Under the pieces are notes generated by a model, which was given only the letters and a program-made list of their open reading frames with translations, was not told the DNA's origin and made no database searches. A DNA stretch of 56,674 nucleotides, from positions 1-56,674 of the forward strand of contig NZ_JAEULM010000034.1 of the NCBI RefSeq assembly GCF_016793825.1. The letters are read 5' to 3'. A program made the translations under genes and the position numbers. Below are positions 9,291-17,413 of the stretch, piece by piece. This DNA is from Sphingopyxis sp. Its GTDB lineage: Bacteria; Pseudomonadota; Alphaproteobacteria; Sphingomonadales; Sphingomonadaceae. The first letter of the stretch is position 1, and each line of letters starts with the position of its first letter.

Positions 9291-10484
9291 TCAATAGTAC
9301 GGGAAGGCGATGACCACGCCCTTGGTTTTCACGTCGATGAGCATCTGCGGCGCCTGCGTGACGTGCGTTCCGCCCATGTCGTCGCCGGCATGCTTGAACC
9401 GGCCATCAGGCACGATGACGCTGACGATCTGACCCGGCGTTTCGCCCCACAGCGCGAAGTAGGGATGCTGGCTCTGCGCATCGGCCAACGCCATCTGATC
9501 GAAGTCTGCCTTGCGATAGGACAGAAGGTTCGGCGTGAGCGTGATCTGCTTGCCCACCAGCTCGTCGCCTTCGTCGCCGGTCGTTTGGTTCGGGTTCGGC
9601 GCCGCATCGGTCTGAAGACCGAAGTTGAGTTCGAAGCCCGAGCCGCCAAGCGCCTTCTTCGCGACAAATTGCTTGCCGTTCTTGAACTTCGGCGTCGTCC
9701 CGAGCGAGGGGATGGCAGGCGTGTCTTCGTCGGCGGTGTTGTAGATGATCGCCGCCAGCGAGAACCGCAGCACAGGGATGCTGCCCTGCTTGCTGGTCGA
9801 CGTCTGAACCGCCACGATTGCCGAGGTAACCTGGCAGTCCACGAGATCGTAACGCTTGCCGCCGATCCAGACCTTCAGCGACAGCGGCAACGGGTCCGTG
9901 CTGCTGATGCTGTTCACGTAAGCAAGCTGCTTGGGGATTTGATAATTGCCCGTCAGCGTCGACCCGAAGGTTTCGCAAAGCTCCACGACCTTGCTGGCGC
10001 TGTTCGTGCGGATAGCTGAAACGCCGGCCAGACTGGTGCTCACGCCGAGAAGGCGCACGAGCATGCCTTTGTAGAGGTCCAGCGTACCGGTCATGCCTGC
10101 GCCGCCGGTAAAGCCGGTGGTCGACCCTGCGGAAAGGGCCTCGGGCGCTGCCGGAATTGCGGTGGCGGTGATAACCTCGGTCATCTTCGCGTTTACGAGC
10201 AGAATACCGGGTAGATACGCACCAGCACTGGGGACATCAGCGCCGCCGGGGCCGCGCAAATTGACGTCGAAACTGATCGTCACTTGCTTGCCGACGACTT
10301 CGTCACCGTTCTGGTCGATCGAACCGGTGTATTCGGAGTTCTGAACCGTGACGGACTCGATGTTGTCGGTCAGGTTTGAGATCGGCATCAGGTTCGCGGC
10401 GGGGTCGACGAACGTACCGCGCGAAACCTGCGGGATAAGCGCGAGAGCCGTGTTGCGGGTCTTGCGAGTGGGCATCAGTGCCAT
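9291..10484 (-). CDS. Major tail tube protein
   Basis: 397 residues. It is Thr/Val/Gly-rich with alternating beta patterns, as in tube subunits of siphoviruses. The N-terminal block (NTALALIPQVSRGTF ... NIESVTVQNSEYTGSIDQNGDEVVGKQVTISFD is split here only as landmarks) contains a GDEVVGKQ element that recurs as GDELVGKQ near residue 310. This suggests two related beta domains in tandem. The start has GAGGAG eight bases upstream. It is followed directly by chaperone G and preceded by a small acidic protein. Size is larger than the 200-250 residues of simple tubes, consistent with a duplicated fold. Confidence 0.8.
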   Translation of the reverse strand: MALMPTRKTRNTALALIPQVSRGTFVDPAANLMPISNLTDNIESVTVQNSEYTGSIDQNGDEVVGKQVTISFDVNLRGPGGADVPSAGAYLPGILLVNAKMTEVITATAIPAAPEALSAGSTTGFTGGAGMTGTLDLYKGMLVRLLGVSTSLAGVSAIRTNSASKVVELCETFGSTLTGNYQIPKQLAYVNSISSTDPLPLSLKVWIGGKRYDLVDCQVTSAIVAVQTSTSKQGSIPVLRFSLAAIIYNTADEDTPAIPSLGTTPKFKNGKQFVAKKALGGSGFELNFGLQTDAAPNPNQTTGDEGDELVGKQITLTPNLLSYRKADFDQMALADAQSQHPYFALWGETPGQIVSVIVPDGRFKHAGDDMGGTHVTQAPQMLIDVKTKGVVIAFPYY

Positions 10485-10496
10485 TGGTCAGTCTCC

Positions 10497-10775
10497 TCAG
10501 GCTTCGTCTTCGACGACGGGCGGTTCGGGGGAGGGCGCCGGATCTTCAGGCGCGCCATCGGGTTCGGCGGTCTCGTCTGCGTGGGTCACGCCAGCTTCGA
10601 CGGCTTCCTCGGCGGGCGCCGACGAAGCGAGGCTTGCCGCGGCGATGGCCTCCTCGGAAGTCTTCCCGGCGGTGATCGCGTCATGAAGTGCATTGAAGTC
10701 GACGCTGATCGGCGGAAGCGCAGGAGCGACGGCCAGAACTTCGGGCGCGCCGGTGGGATCAGGCTTGCGGGCCAT
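10497..10775 (-). CDS. Small acidic Ala/Pro/Glu-rich phage protein
   Basis: 92 residues with an AAGGA element seven bases before the ATG. The middle is a short helix-prone segment (ISVDFNALHDAITAGKTSEE) and the C-terminal half is almost only Ala, Glu, Pro and Asp, so probably disordered. It lies between the tail-terminator-like gene and the tail tube gene, in the same leftward unit. I do not recognise a family. A role as a tail assembly accessory is possible from position only. Confidence 0.6.
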   Translation of the reverse strand: MARKPDPTGAPEVLAVAPALPPISVDFNALHDAITAGKTSEEAIAAASLASSAPAEEAVEAGVTHADETAEPDGAPEDPAPSPEPPVVEDEA

Positions 10776-10802
10776 GTTGGAATCCTTTCGGTTTCAGGGT
10801 TT

Positions 10803-11291
10803 TCAGAAGGTCGCGCCGCCCCCGCCGATGATCGTGCGGAAGTCGTTGGTCGGCGTGTAGAAGGTGCAGGCAAGGATAAGCAGGGCCTCGCCGACGTCGG
10901 GGGCGCTCTGCTCGGATGCGTCTGCGGAAACGGGAATAAGGTCCTCGACCATACCGCCCAAGTCGTTGCTGGTGGCAAGGGTTTCGACGGCGAAGGCCAT
11001 CATGTCCTGATTGCCGGGATCGATGCTCAGGCCCGTCTCTATGCCGCTCTGGCACGAGATGATGATTTGGGCCTCGTGGCGCATCTGGCCCTGCATCTCG
11101 GAGAATGCGAAGTCGACCTTGGCCACGCCGATGATGCCGCCGGGAATCTCGCCTTCGGCAAGCGGGTCCATGTCGGTGCGGTCCTGCGAGGTGAACCACT
11201 TGAAGGTGCGGCTCTGCGCCGTCGTGGCGGCCACCAAAACCTGCTTGATCTTGGCGGCTACCTTTGTGCCTGCCGTGTCGGTGGCGGCCAT
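10803..11291 (-). CDS. Probable tail terminator-like / head-tail connection protein
   Basis: 162 residues from the ATG at 11291, which overlaps the stop of the preceding gene by one base; the upstream in-frame extension is the other gene read out of frame. It has mixed alpha/beta composition with a Gly-rich C-terminus (IIGGGGATF). Position between the FII-like protein and the tail tube matches the slot of the tail terminator or gpZ/gpU group in lambda-type phages. There is no diagnostic motif, so the function is positional inference. Confidence 0.6.
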   Translation of the reverse strand: MAATDTAGTKVAAKIKQVLVAATTAQSRTFKWFTSQDRTDMDPLAEGEIPGGIIGVAKVDFAFSEMQGQMRHEAQIIISCQSGIETGLSIDPGNQDMMAFAVETLATSNDLGGMVEDLIPVSADASEQSAPDVGEALLILACTFYTPTNDFRTIIGGGGATF

Positions 11292-11638
11292 CAGACAGGG
11301 ACCTTCTTGAGACCGAAGCGCCAGAAGCCTCGATCGACGGCCATCACACCAACGGGCTGGAATAGCTCGCCGGGCCTGCGGGCAATGTCGGAGATGCGGC
11401 ACGTCGCATCAGGGCGCGTCGGGAAAAGCTGCGCGAAGAGTTCAACCGCGATCACCTGCGCAATAGCCCCAGCGCCGGGGGCCTGCGGATTGGCGATGTC
11501 CTCTTCATATTCGACGAAGCCGTTCACTCCGGTGACGGGCGAACCGCCAGCCGGAGTGTAGGTGAAGGTGTCGCCCAGATGCTCGACCGTGGCCGGGTCC
11601 AACAGGCTATCGGTCGCGGATTCGAGCGGGGAGGGCAT
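11291..11638 (-). CDS. Head-tail joining protein, gpFII-like barrel
   Basis: 115 residues from the ATG at 11638 (MPSPLES), which overlaps the preceding stop. The pattern, a short helical N-terminus followed by a compact beta-barrel (TFTYTPAGG ... VNGFVEYEEDI ... VMAVDRGFWRFGL), and the length match the lambda gpFII / Gifsy-2 stopper-type fold, which is about 117 residues. It would seal the portal after packaging and dock the tail. Gene order after the capsid gene is as in lambda. The assignment is by length, predicted fold and position. Confidence 0.62.
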   Translation of the reverse strand: MPSPLESATDSLLDPATVEHLGDTFTYTPAGGSPVTGVNGFVEYEEDIANPQAPGAGAIAQVIAVELFAQLFPTRPDATCRISDIARRPGELFQPVGVMAVDRGFWRFGLKKVPV

Positions 11639-11886
11639 CAGGGGGCCTTGTCCTCGGCAGCGGGGGCGGGTTCTTTCGAAGCAGCTTCCTTCGCGGCATC
11701 GTCGGCTTTGCCGTCGCTGGCAGTCTTCGATGCTTCGCCCTTCTTTTTGATATAGCCGAGACCTTCCCATTCTTCGGTCAGGTGAAGGGGCACTTCAACG
11801 CTTTCGCCGTCATTGCCCACCACGATGCCATGATCCGGCACGAACTGGATGAATGCGGAAGCGACCTTACGCTTTGTGGTTTCCAT
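11638..11886 (-). CDS. Small phage head protein with lysine/alanine-rich tail
   Basis: 82 residues, with AAGGA eight bases upstream of the ATG. The first half is folded-looking (FIQFVPDHGIVV ... VPLHLTEEWEGLGYI). The second half is Lys, Ala, Glu and Asp only. It sits between capsid and gpFII-like genes and may be a capsid-proximal or joining accessory protein. No family is recognised. Confidence 0.6.
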   Translation of the reverse strand: METTKRKVASAFIQFVPDHGIVVGNDGESVEVPLHLTEEWEGLGYIKKKGEASKTASDGKADDAAKEAASKEPAPAAEDKAP

Positions 11887-11940
11887 CAGCGGATTCCTTG
11901 GGCTGGGCAGCGGGCGGCACCGGAGCGCCGCCCGTTACCA

Positions 11941-12969
11941 TCAGGTGTTGCGGCCGCTCAGCAGCACTTCGGGTCGGGTGCAGATATGTAGCGGGTAGCT
12001 GTAGATTTCCGGCTGGACCCACATCTGACGGTCGCGGTCCTGAACCAGCATCGAGTAGATGGGCTTGCCGATCGTATTGACCGTTTCCATCGTTTCGCCG
12101 GGGCCGTTGTAGCGGCGATAGAGGCCGGGCACGCCCTGGACGACCAGCTTCGCCTTCGTCGCGCCGATGGCCACCGTCGAGTTGTCGTCGGTGCCCTGAT
12201 AGTTGTGCCAATCCATCTCGCCGAAGCGGAAGGTCGAGAAGACCTTCGCGTCGCGGAGGGCGGCTGCGGCTTCCCAGTTCTTGTAGGTTTCACGAACCTC
12301 GGGATGGGTCGTGAACTGGTCAGAGAAGGTATCGCCGCAGAGCCAGAGGAAGCGCGTGACGCCCGGCACATAGGACGCACCCAGAGCGCGGATCGCGGCA
12401 CGCTTGGCGGCAGCGATCTTGAGCGAGAGCGCACCCGATGCCGGCGAGGCGTTGTCGAGGTCGAAGTCGATTTCGGTCGGCGCGGCGATGCTGAACTCGG
12501 TGAAGTAGTTGTACAGCGTCGAGCCGTCGCTATCGAGCAGGATGCCCTGGATCGCGCCCAAGCGATGGTATTCCATCGTCAAGGCATGTTCGGTGAGCAG
12601 CTTCTTCTGCTTCTGGACGACCTTCTGGACGACCGTTTCCAGTTCGCTTTCGGTGCCAAATGCGCGGATGCCCTGGATTTCCGCTGCAAAGAGCTGATCG
12701 CCCTTCGCCACACGCGGAAGGTTGAAGTTGCGCAGCGTGCGCTTGTCGGTGGCGCCCATCGGGATCTGCGTGCCGCGACCCGACGTCGGGATGAGCGACA
12801 GGGTCATGCCCTTCTGCTCGATTCCGACGATGTTCGTGTCGACGCCTTCGCCTTCGTCGAACAAGCCGAGACCGCCGAGAAAGGTGGGAACGGTCGGCAT
12901 CTTCTCGATGGCCGCCGTCATGTTGAACAGGCTGAATGCGTCGCTGTTGAAAATGTCCATGGCGACCAT
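11941..12969 (-). CDS. Major capsid protein, lambda gpE family
   Basis: 342 residues, close to the 341 of lambda gpE. Features of the Phage_cap_E family are seen along the length: an N-terminal helix (DAFSLFNMTAAIEKMP), a loop with repeated Thr/Gly, a central helix with QKVVQKQKKLLTEHALTMEYH, the segment RFLWLCGDTFSDQFTTHPEVRETYKNW, and the C-terminal LYRRYNGPGETMETVNTIGKP. AAAGGA precedes the ATG. The gene follows a gpD-like decoration gene exactly as in lambda. It forms the head shell by HK97-fold assembly. Confidence 0.92.
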   Translation of the reverse strand: MVAMDIFNSDAFSLFNMTAAIEKMPTVPTFLGGLGLFDEGEGVDTNIVGIEQKGMTLSLIPTSGRGTQIPMGATDKRTLRNFNLPRVAKGDQLFAAEIQGIRAFGTESELETVVQKVVQKQKKLLTEHALTMEYHRLGAIQGILLDSDGSTLYNYFTEFSIAAPTEIDFDLDNASPASGALSLKIAAAKRAAIRALGASYVPGVTRFLWLCGDTFSDQFTTHPEVRETYKNWEAAAALRDAKVFSTFRFGEMDWHNYQGTDDNSTVAIGATKAKLVVQGVPGLYRRYNGPGETMETVNTIGKPIYSMLVQDRDRQMWVQPEIYSYPLHICTRPEVLLSGRNT

Positions 12970-13050
12970 GGGTGGATTCCTTTCAGGTATGCGGAGCCAT
13001 TGCCGGTCAGCGAGTGCTGCCGGGTGGCTGGCTCAGCGATGTGGTGTGGT

Positions 13051-13431
13051 TCAGGCGGCCTTGATGCCGAGAAGCGAGAGGGCTTCGGCGAGCGCCGCTG
13101 CCTGTTCGCTGGCGTCGATGCCGGCAGCCCAGGTCAGGTCGTTCTTGTTGATCAGCGCGGGGCCGCGGCGCAGGACGCGGGCGGTCGTGACATCGCCGCC
13201 GGATGCGTTGACCGCGCCAACGAGGAAGCCCGCAACGGTGCGGCGGCCATCGTCGGTGCCGGCGTTATCATAGGCGACATATTTGCCGCCCGTGGTCTGC
13301 TTGCCAACCACGGTCCCAGCGACGAGGTTCTGGCCGCTCAGAAGGGTCACAACATCGATATGATAGCCGGGACCCATAGCGAGTTGGCCGATGAACTCGC
13401 CCTCATGCTTGCCTTCGGTGAGAGTCGTCAT
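13051..13431 (-). CDS. Head decoration protein, lambda gpD family
   Basis: 126 residues. The N-terminal region, with GEFIGQLAMGPGYHID and the GTVVGK element, is typical of gpD-like proteins, which trimerise on the expanded capsid and stabilise it. Length is slightly above lambda gpD (110). It lies directly upstream of the gpE-like capsid gene and downstream of the scaffold-like gene, the conserved lambda order. A strong purine-rich SD lies upstream of the ATG. Confidence 0.85.
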   Translation of the reverse strand: MTTLTEGKHEGEFIGQLAMGPGYHIDVVTLLSGQNLVAGTVVGKQTTGGKYVAYDNAGTDDGRRTVAGFLVGAVNASGGDVTTARVLRRGPALINKNDLTWAAGIDASEQAAALAEALSLLGIKAA

Positions 13432-13456
13432 AACTCAGGTTCCTTTCGATCTGGAA

Positions 13457-14014
13457 TTACTTGCGGGCTTCGGGGAAGACGCGGGCGGTGGCCCGGTCCC
13501 AGATGCCCGCGGCTTCGGCCGCCGTGTTCTTGGCGCCGCCGTTGCCGGCATCGGCCTCGATGCTCGAATTGGCGCCCTTCTGGAGCTGCTCCTGCATCTC
13601 CTTGCGCCCGCCGGTTTCCGCAGCCTCGCGCTGCTCTTCTTCCGAAAGTTCGGTCTTTTCGATCTTCGGCATGTCGGCAAGGATGCCGGTGATGTCGTCG
13701 GCGGATGCATTGAACATCGAGGCGTTGGTGAGAAGCTTGCCAGCGGCAGCTTCACGGCCAGCGTAGTGCTCACTCGCCATCACAGCATTGAAGCGATCGG
13801 TCGCGGCCTTGAAGCCGGCGTCGTGATCTTCCTTCTTCGCGGTATCAACCGCCGCATTCTGGTTTTCGTCAGCCATTTCAGGCTCCTTTTTCTTCGACTT
13901 GGCGGGCGGCACTGCACCGTCGCCTTCGTCGTCGGTTTCAACATCTTCGAGCGCTTCCTTCGCCGCGGCGGTCGTCGCTTTGAGGGCAGCGGGAAGTCCG
14001 GCAAAACGGCTCAT
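13457..14014 (-). CDS. Scaffold-like protein, Nu3 position
   Basis: 185 residues from the ATG at 14014, which overlaps the protease stop as ATGA. It is very charged, rich in Ala, Glu, Lys and Asp, and predicted mostly helical with a disordered N-terminal part (DVETDDEGDGAVPPAKSKKK). This is typical of scaffolding proteins. In lambda the scaffold Nu3 is the in-frame C-terminal part of the protease gene C; here it is a separate overlapping gene. The C-terminus IWDRATARVFPEARK is the likely capsid-contact end, by analogy only. Confidence 0.65.
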   Translation of the reverse strand: MSRFAGLPAALKATTAAAKEALEDVETDDEGDGAVPPAKSKKKEPEMADENQNAAVDTAKKEDHDAGFKAATDRFNAVMASEHYAGREAAAGKLLTNASMFNASADDITGILADMPKIEKTELSEEEQREAAETGGRKEMQEQLQKGANSSIEADAGNGGAKNTAAEAAGIWDRATARVFPEARK

Positions 14015-14952
14015 TGTGCCGATCTCCTTTTTCGCTTGCTGGAATCGATCTCTTCTTCGAGGCGGGCCCATGCTTCGCGTTCGTTGGCGACGGCATCCAT
14101 TAGGCCGAGCTGGACGGCTTCTTCGCCTTCGAACCAGTCGGCTTCGGTTTTCATCGCAGCGTCGACGCTGATGCCCCGGCCCATGGAGACGATCTTGGCA
14201 AAGCGGTCGCGCACTGCGTCACAGCTCTTCTGGAACTTCGCGAGGGTGACATCGTCGAGCGATTCGACGCTGGAGCCGCGATACTTGCGTTCGCCGGAGC
14301 GAATGATGGTGACTTTGACCCCTGCTTCATCAAGGGCGCCGGTTATATCGGTGTGCGCCATGCAGCAGCCGATTGAACCGCTCATCGCAGTCTCCGGGCC
14401 ATAGGCCTTGTGGCAGACCGACGCGATGGCGTAGGCCGCGCTGCATGCCTGCTCGTTAATCCAGCCGTAGATCGGCTTGCCGCCGGTGTCCGCGAACTGG
14501 GCCAGCTCAAGAACAAACTGCTCAAGACCGGCAACTGCGCCGCCTGGGCTGTCGATATCGAACCAGATACCGTCAATCTCGGGGTCGCGGATCGCGTCGC
14601 GTACCTTGCGGGTCAGGCCGTCATAGCCGGTCATTCCGCACATCGGGTCAAGCCAGCCGAACTTATGAACCAGCGTGCCCGTGATCGGAATGACGGCAAT
14701 CGGTCCGTCGCTATGGAAACTCTTGCCGCTGTCCCATTCGCGCCTTGCGTCACCACCGAGCGCAGAGCGTTCAAGGATGGCCTTCGCCTCCATCGCCGTT
14801 GCGTCGATATGCGAAATCTGGGTGATGCCGAGCTTGCTCTGCAATGCGAGGAGCATGGCCTCGAGCTGATGCGGCAGAATCGCGAGCGGGCGGTCGAGCA
14901 ACTGGCGCGCGACATTTGTGAAGGGCTGTGGGCCCCCGCCGATCGGCCTCAC
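14011..14952 (-). CDS. Prohead protease, S49 (SppA-like, lambda gpC type)
   Basis: 313 residues from GTG at 14952. The N-terminus (PFTNVARQLLDRPLAILPHQLEAM) is the characteristic start of phage S49 proteases. The ClpP/SppA fold is seen with the GIWFDIDSPGGAVAGLEQF block near 128-145. The nucleophile region is NEQACSAAYAIASVC (Ser171 candidate), and a lysine in SGERKYRGS (Lys223) would act as general base. It would cleave scaffold and portal or joining proteins during head maturation. The GTG overlaps the stop of the upstream HNH gene, so that inserted gene and the protease are coupled. Confidence 0.88.
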   Translation of the reverse strand: MRPIGGGPQPFTNVARQLLDRPLAILPHQLEAMLLALQSKLGITQISHIDATAMEAKAILERSALGGDARREWDSGKSFHSDGPIAVIPITGTLVHKFGWLDPMCGMTGYDGLTRKVRDAIRDPEIDGIWFDIDSPGGAVAGLEQFVLELAQFADTGGKPIYGWINEQACSAAYAIASVCHKAYGPETAMSGSIGCCMAHTDITGALDEAGVKVTIIRSGERKYRGSSVESLDDVTLAKFQKSCDAVRDRFAKIVSMGRGISVDAAMKTEADWFEGEEAVQLGLMDAVANEREAWARLEEEIDSSKRKRRSAQ

Positions 14953-15515
14953 GCCGCGGCCCGCCCGTGATTCGAATGGAAGCCAAACCGGCGGTCGGCG
15001 GCCTTCCGGGCGGCGGCGGCGTCTCCGATACTATCGAACAGACCTAGGTGATGCTTGACGCCATTCACCTTGATTTGTGCGGACCATTTATTGCGGTGCG
15101 AGGCCCATGAAACACCCGTAACACCGCTCGTGCTGGCGCTCGACAGACGCTGATTCTGCATATTGATCTGGGCCGTCACCGACCGAAGATTTTCGATCCG
15201 GTTATCAGCGGGGTCGCCGTTGATGTGGTCGATCTGCAACGAGGGCCACTCGCCGTGATGGAGCGCCCAGGCAACTCGATGGGCCTTATATCGCTTGCCC
15301 ATCATGTCGCCGTGCAAATAGCCGGACTGCTCTACCGCAGTGAGAGCGGGCTTGTTGGCATACCTCGCGTTCCAACGCCCGCACGCCCGAACTCGATCGG
15401 ATGCGAAATGCTCCAAACGGCGCGGCAGCCAAACGAGAACGCCCGTTGCTGGGTCATAAGCGATCAGTTCACGAAGCAGGCCAATCGGCACGCAGTCTTT
15501 GCGGATTTTAGCCAT
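14949..15515 (-). CDS. Free-standing HNH endonuclease with AP2 DNA-binding domain
   Basis: 188 residues. The HNH core is the central HRVAWALHHGEWPSLQIDHINGDPADNRIENLR region, recognised in parts: HRVAWALHHGEW, QIDHINGD and DNRIENLR. The AP2 domain follows (GVTGVSWASHRNKWSAQIKVN ... LGLFDS). This architecture is common in phage homing-type endonucleases. It sits between portal and protease genes, which are adjacent in lambda, and fits tightly: the portal stop overlaps its ATG (TGATG) and its stop overlaps the protease GTG. It may be a homing gene that spread into the head module. Confidence 0.88.
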   Translation of the reverse strand: MAKIRKDCVPIGLLRELIAYDPATGVLVWLPRRLEHFASDRVRACGRWNARYANKPALTAVEQSGYLHGDMMGKRYKAHRVAWALHHGEWPSLQIDHINGDPADNRIENLRSVTAQINMQNQRLSSASTSGVTGVSWASHRNKWSAQIKVNGVKHHLGLFDSIGDAAAARKAADRRFGFHSNHGRAAA

Positions 15516-17167
15516 CAGGTCTGATCCTTCTGCCGGCGGCGAGACTTGTCCTGTTCATTGGGTTCGCCATCGCCGTCCCGGTCGTCCTCGGTGCCGGCGC
15601 CCTCTCCATCGGTGCCCATACCGCCGGCTTTGACGTTGTGATTGACGGGGCCGAGATCCATCGCTGCGCGCGCGGCCTGGTAGAACGCTTCCTCTGCGAG
15701 GACATCGTCAGGGTCACGTCCCCGCTCAAGAATATGTTCAATCGTCGATGTGCGACCGGCCGCCGTGTCCTTGTTCGCGGCATCGCTTTCCTTGTTCGGG
15801 TCCACCGAACCACGTCCGGGGCCGATCCATTCCGACATGCAGATGGCCGTCTTGTTGCGGTAGAAGTTCACCGGGCCACCAGGAATCTTGACGTCGCCGT
15901 TCGCGACCTCCCATTCCAACCAGGCTGCGTAGATCGGCGTGCAGAAGGCTTGCGTGAAATAATGGCGGTCTTCGAGGATAGAGCGCCAAATCTCGTTGAG
16001 CAGAGCGCGCGCCGACGAGTAGTTGATCGATGCCCAATCGCCTGAAAGCTGCTGGTAACTGATGCCCAGCGAGCTGGCGATCTTCTGCAGGACGAAGCGG
16101 ACGAAGTCGGGGTAGTTGCTGTTTGGGCTGTTGCGGTTCGGCTGGACCACATCTTCGCCAGGGAAGAGATGGTGAACCGAAGCATTCTCCACCCAGACCG
16201 GGGATTTCTCCCGGTAGTCGAGGTAATCGGCAATCCATGCGTCGTTGCTCTCAGTGCCACTTCCGGGGGCGAGGGCCTCGGCGACTTCGTCAGTCGTGCC
16301 CGGAGACTTGATGAAGAAGCTGAAGATCGCGGACTTAAGAGCGGCCGCTAGTTCGGCCCGGTCAATCCGGTCGACCATCTTCGACGGAACCATCGCCTCG
16401 GCCAGCCGCGAGATGCCGCGCAATTGTTCGGCGCGGCGAGGCGCAAAGACGTGGATGAACTTCGCTCGCCCGGTTGAGGAACGAAAGGGGATGTAGTCCC
16501 AACGGACGGCGCTTAGGCCAGCGTGCGGATCGTCAGGATGCCCTGAGCGCACCCACGCGCCGATTGCCGCCTTGCCCGCGTTGAAGACGATCCCGTTGCG
16601 GAGCAGGGGCCCTTCGAGATGGACCATCTCCGGCGGGGTCGAGATGCGTTCAGGCTCGACCAGAAGGACGTTGGTCGGGTTGGCAAGACCGCGGTCGTCG
16701 TCGCGAACTTCAGCGCACGCCTCGCCGTCACGCACATATGTCAGGTAAGCGAGTTTGGTCAGCGCCCCGAAGGTGAGGCGTTGCCGCGTATCGCAGCGCC
16801 GTTCGATATCGTTGCCCCATACCTTGAAGCGAGCCTGCACCTTGCGCGACCAGTCCATCCGCCAGTTGATGTCGCGGCTGAGGATCGAGTACACAGGTTG
16901 CGCGCTGAGTTGGATACGACCGCCGATGACCGCCTCAACGCGGCGATCAAGGCCACCATTGATCCAGCCATTGTTTTCGTCGAGGTCACGGGCACGACCA
17001 AGGATCAGGTCGAGGTCTGCTTCCGACACATTGCCCGCAAAGCCGGGACGGCGATTCCAACCGCGCATCTCCGAAATGTCACGACGCGCGGCATCGCGCT
17101 TGTTCGTTCCGAGCAGGGCGGAGCGCGCCGCGGTGAACGCAGCGCCCATGCGGGTTATAACGGTCAT
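15515..17167 (-). CDS. Portal protein, lambda gpB family
   Basis: 550 residues, close to the 533 of lambda gpB. Family landmarks include the N-terminal RARDLDENNGWINGGLDRRVEAV, the central HVFAPRRAEQLRGISRLAEAM, and the conserved SLGISYQQLSGDWASINYSSARAL block around residues 370-395. The C-terminal tail is acidic and disordered. The portal forms the dodecameric ring through which DNA enters. The start ATG follows the gpW stop directly, as expected in the A-W-B order. Confidence 0.93.
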   Translation of the reverse strand: MTVITRMGAAFTAARSALLGTNKRDAARRDISEMRGWNRRPGFAGNVSEADLDLILGRARDLDENNGWINGGLDRRVEAVIGGRIQLSAQPVYSILSRDINWRMDWSRKVQARFKVWGNDIERRCDTRQRLTFGALTKLAYLTYVRDGEACAEVRDDDRGLANPTNVLLVEPERISTPPEMVHLEGPLLRNGIVFNAGKAAIGAWVRSGHPDDPHAGLSAVRWDYIPFRSSTGRAKFIHVFAPRRAEQLRGISRLAEAMVPSKMVDRIDRAELAAALKSAIFSFFIKSPGTTDEVAEALAPGSGTESNDAWIADYLDYREKSPVWVENASVHHLFPGEDVVQPNRNSPNSNYPDFVRFVLQKIASSLGISYQQLSGDWASINYSSARALLNEIWRSILEDRHYFTQAFCTPIYAAWLEWEVANGDVKIPGGPVNFYRNKTAICMSEWIGPGRGSVDPNKESDAANKDTAAGRTSTIEHILERGRDPDDVLAEEAFYQAARAAMDLGPVNHNVKAGGMGTDGEGAGTEDDRDGDGEPNEQDKSRRRQKDQT

Positions 17168-17413
17168 TTAGGTGGGCCAGCCCAACGGAATCGCACGACG
17201 GCGTGGCTTGCCCGCTTCGGCGGCGGTGGCGGCCACTAGGTCGTTCTCCCGCTCTTTGATCAGAGCCTTGAGGTCGTCGAGCGACACGGTCGCATAGACG
17301 AGACGACGGCCCGAACGCCAAACGTCCTCGATCCGCTCGCCCACGGCCAGTTTCGTCCGCGCAGCGCGGAGCAAAACGAGGTCGGCAGCAATGTCGGCGG
17401 CGGTTTCGGCCAT
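17168..17413 (-). CDS. Head-tail joining protein gpW
   Basis: 81 residues (lambda gpW has 68). It is a small alpha-plus-beta protein with an Ala-rich N-terminal helix, the central VYATVSLDDLKALIKERENDL segment (given here as VYATVSLDD and ALIKEREND) and a basic end. It lies between the large terminase gene and the portal gene, where W is always found in lambda-type phages. It plugs the portal after packaging and helps tail docking. Stop and start codons abut its neighbours. Confidence 0.8.
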   Translation of the reverse strand: MAETAADIAADLVLLRAARTKLAVGERIEDVWRSGRRLVYATVSLDDLKALIKERENDLVAATAAEAGKPRRRAIPLGWPT

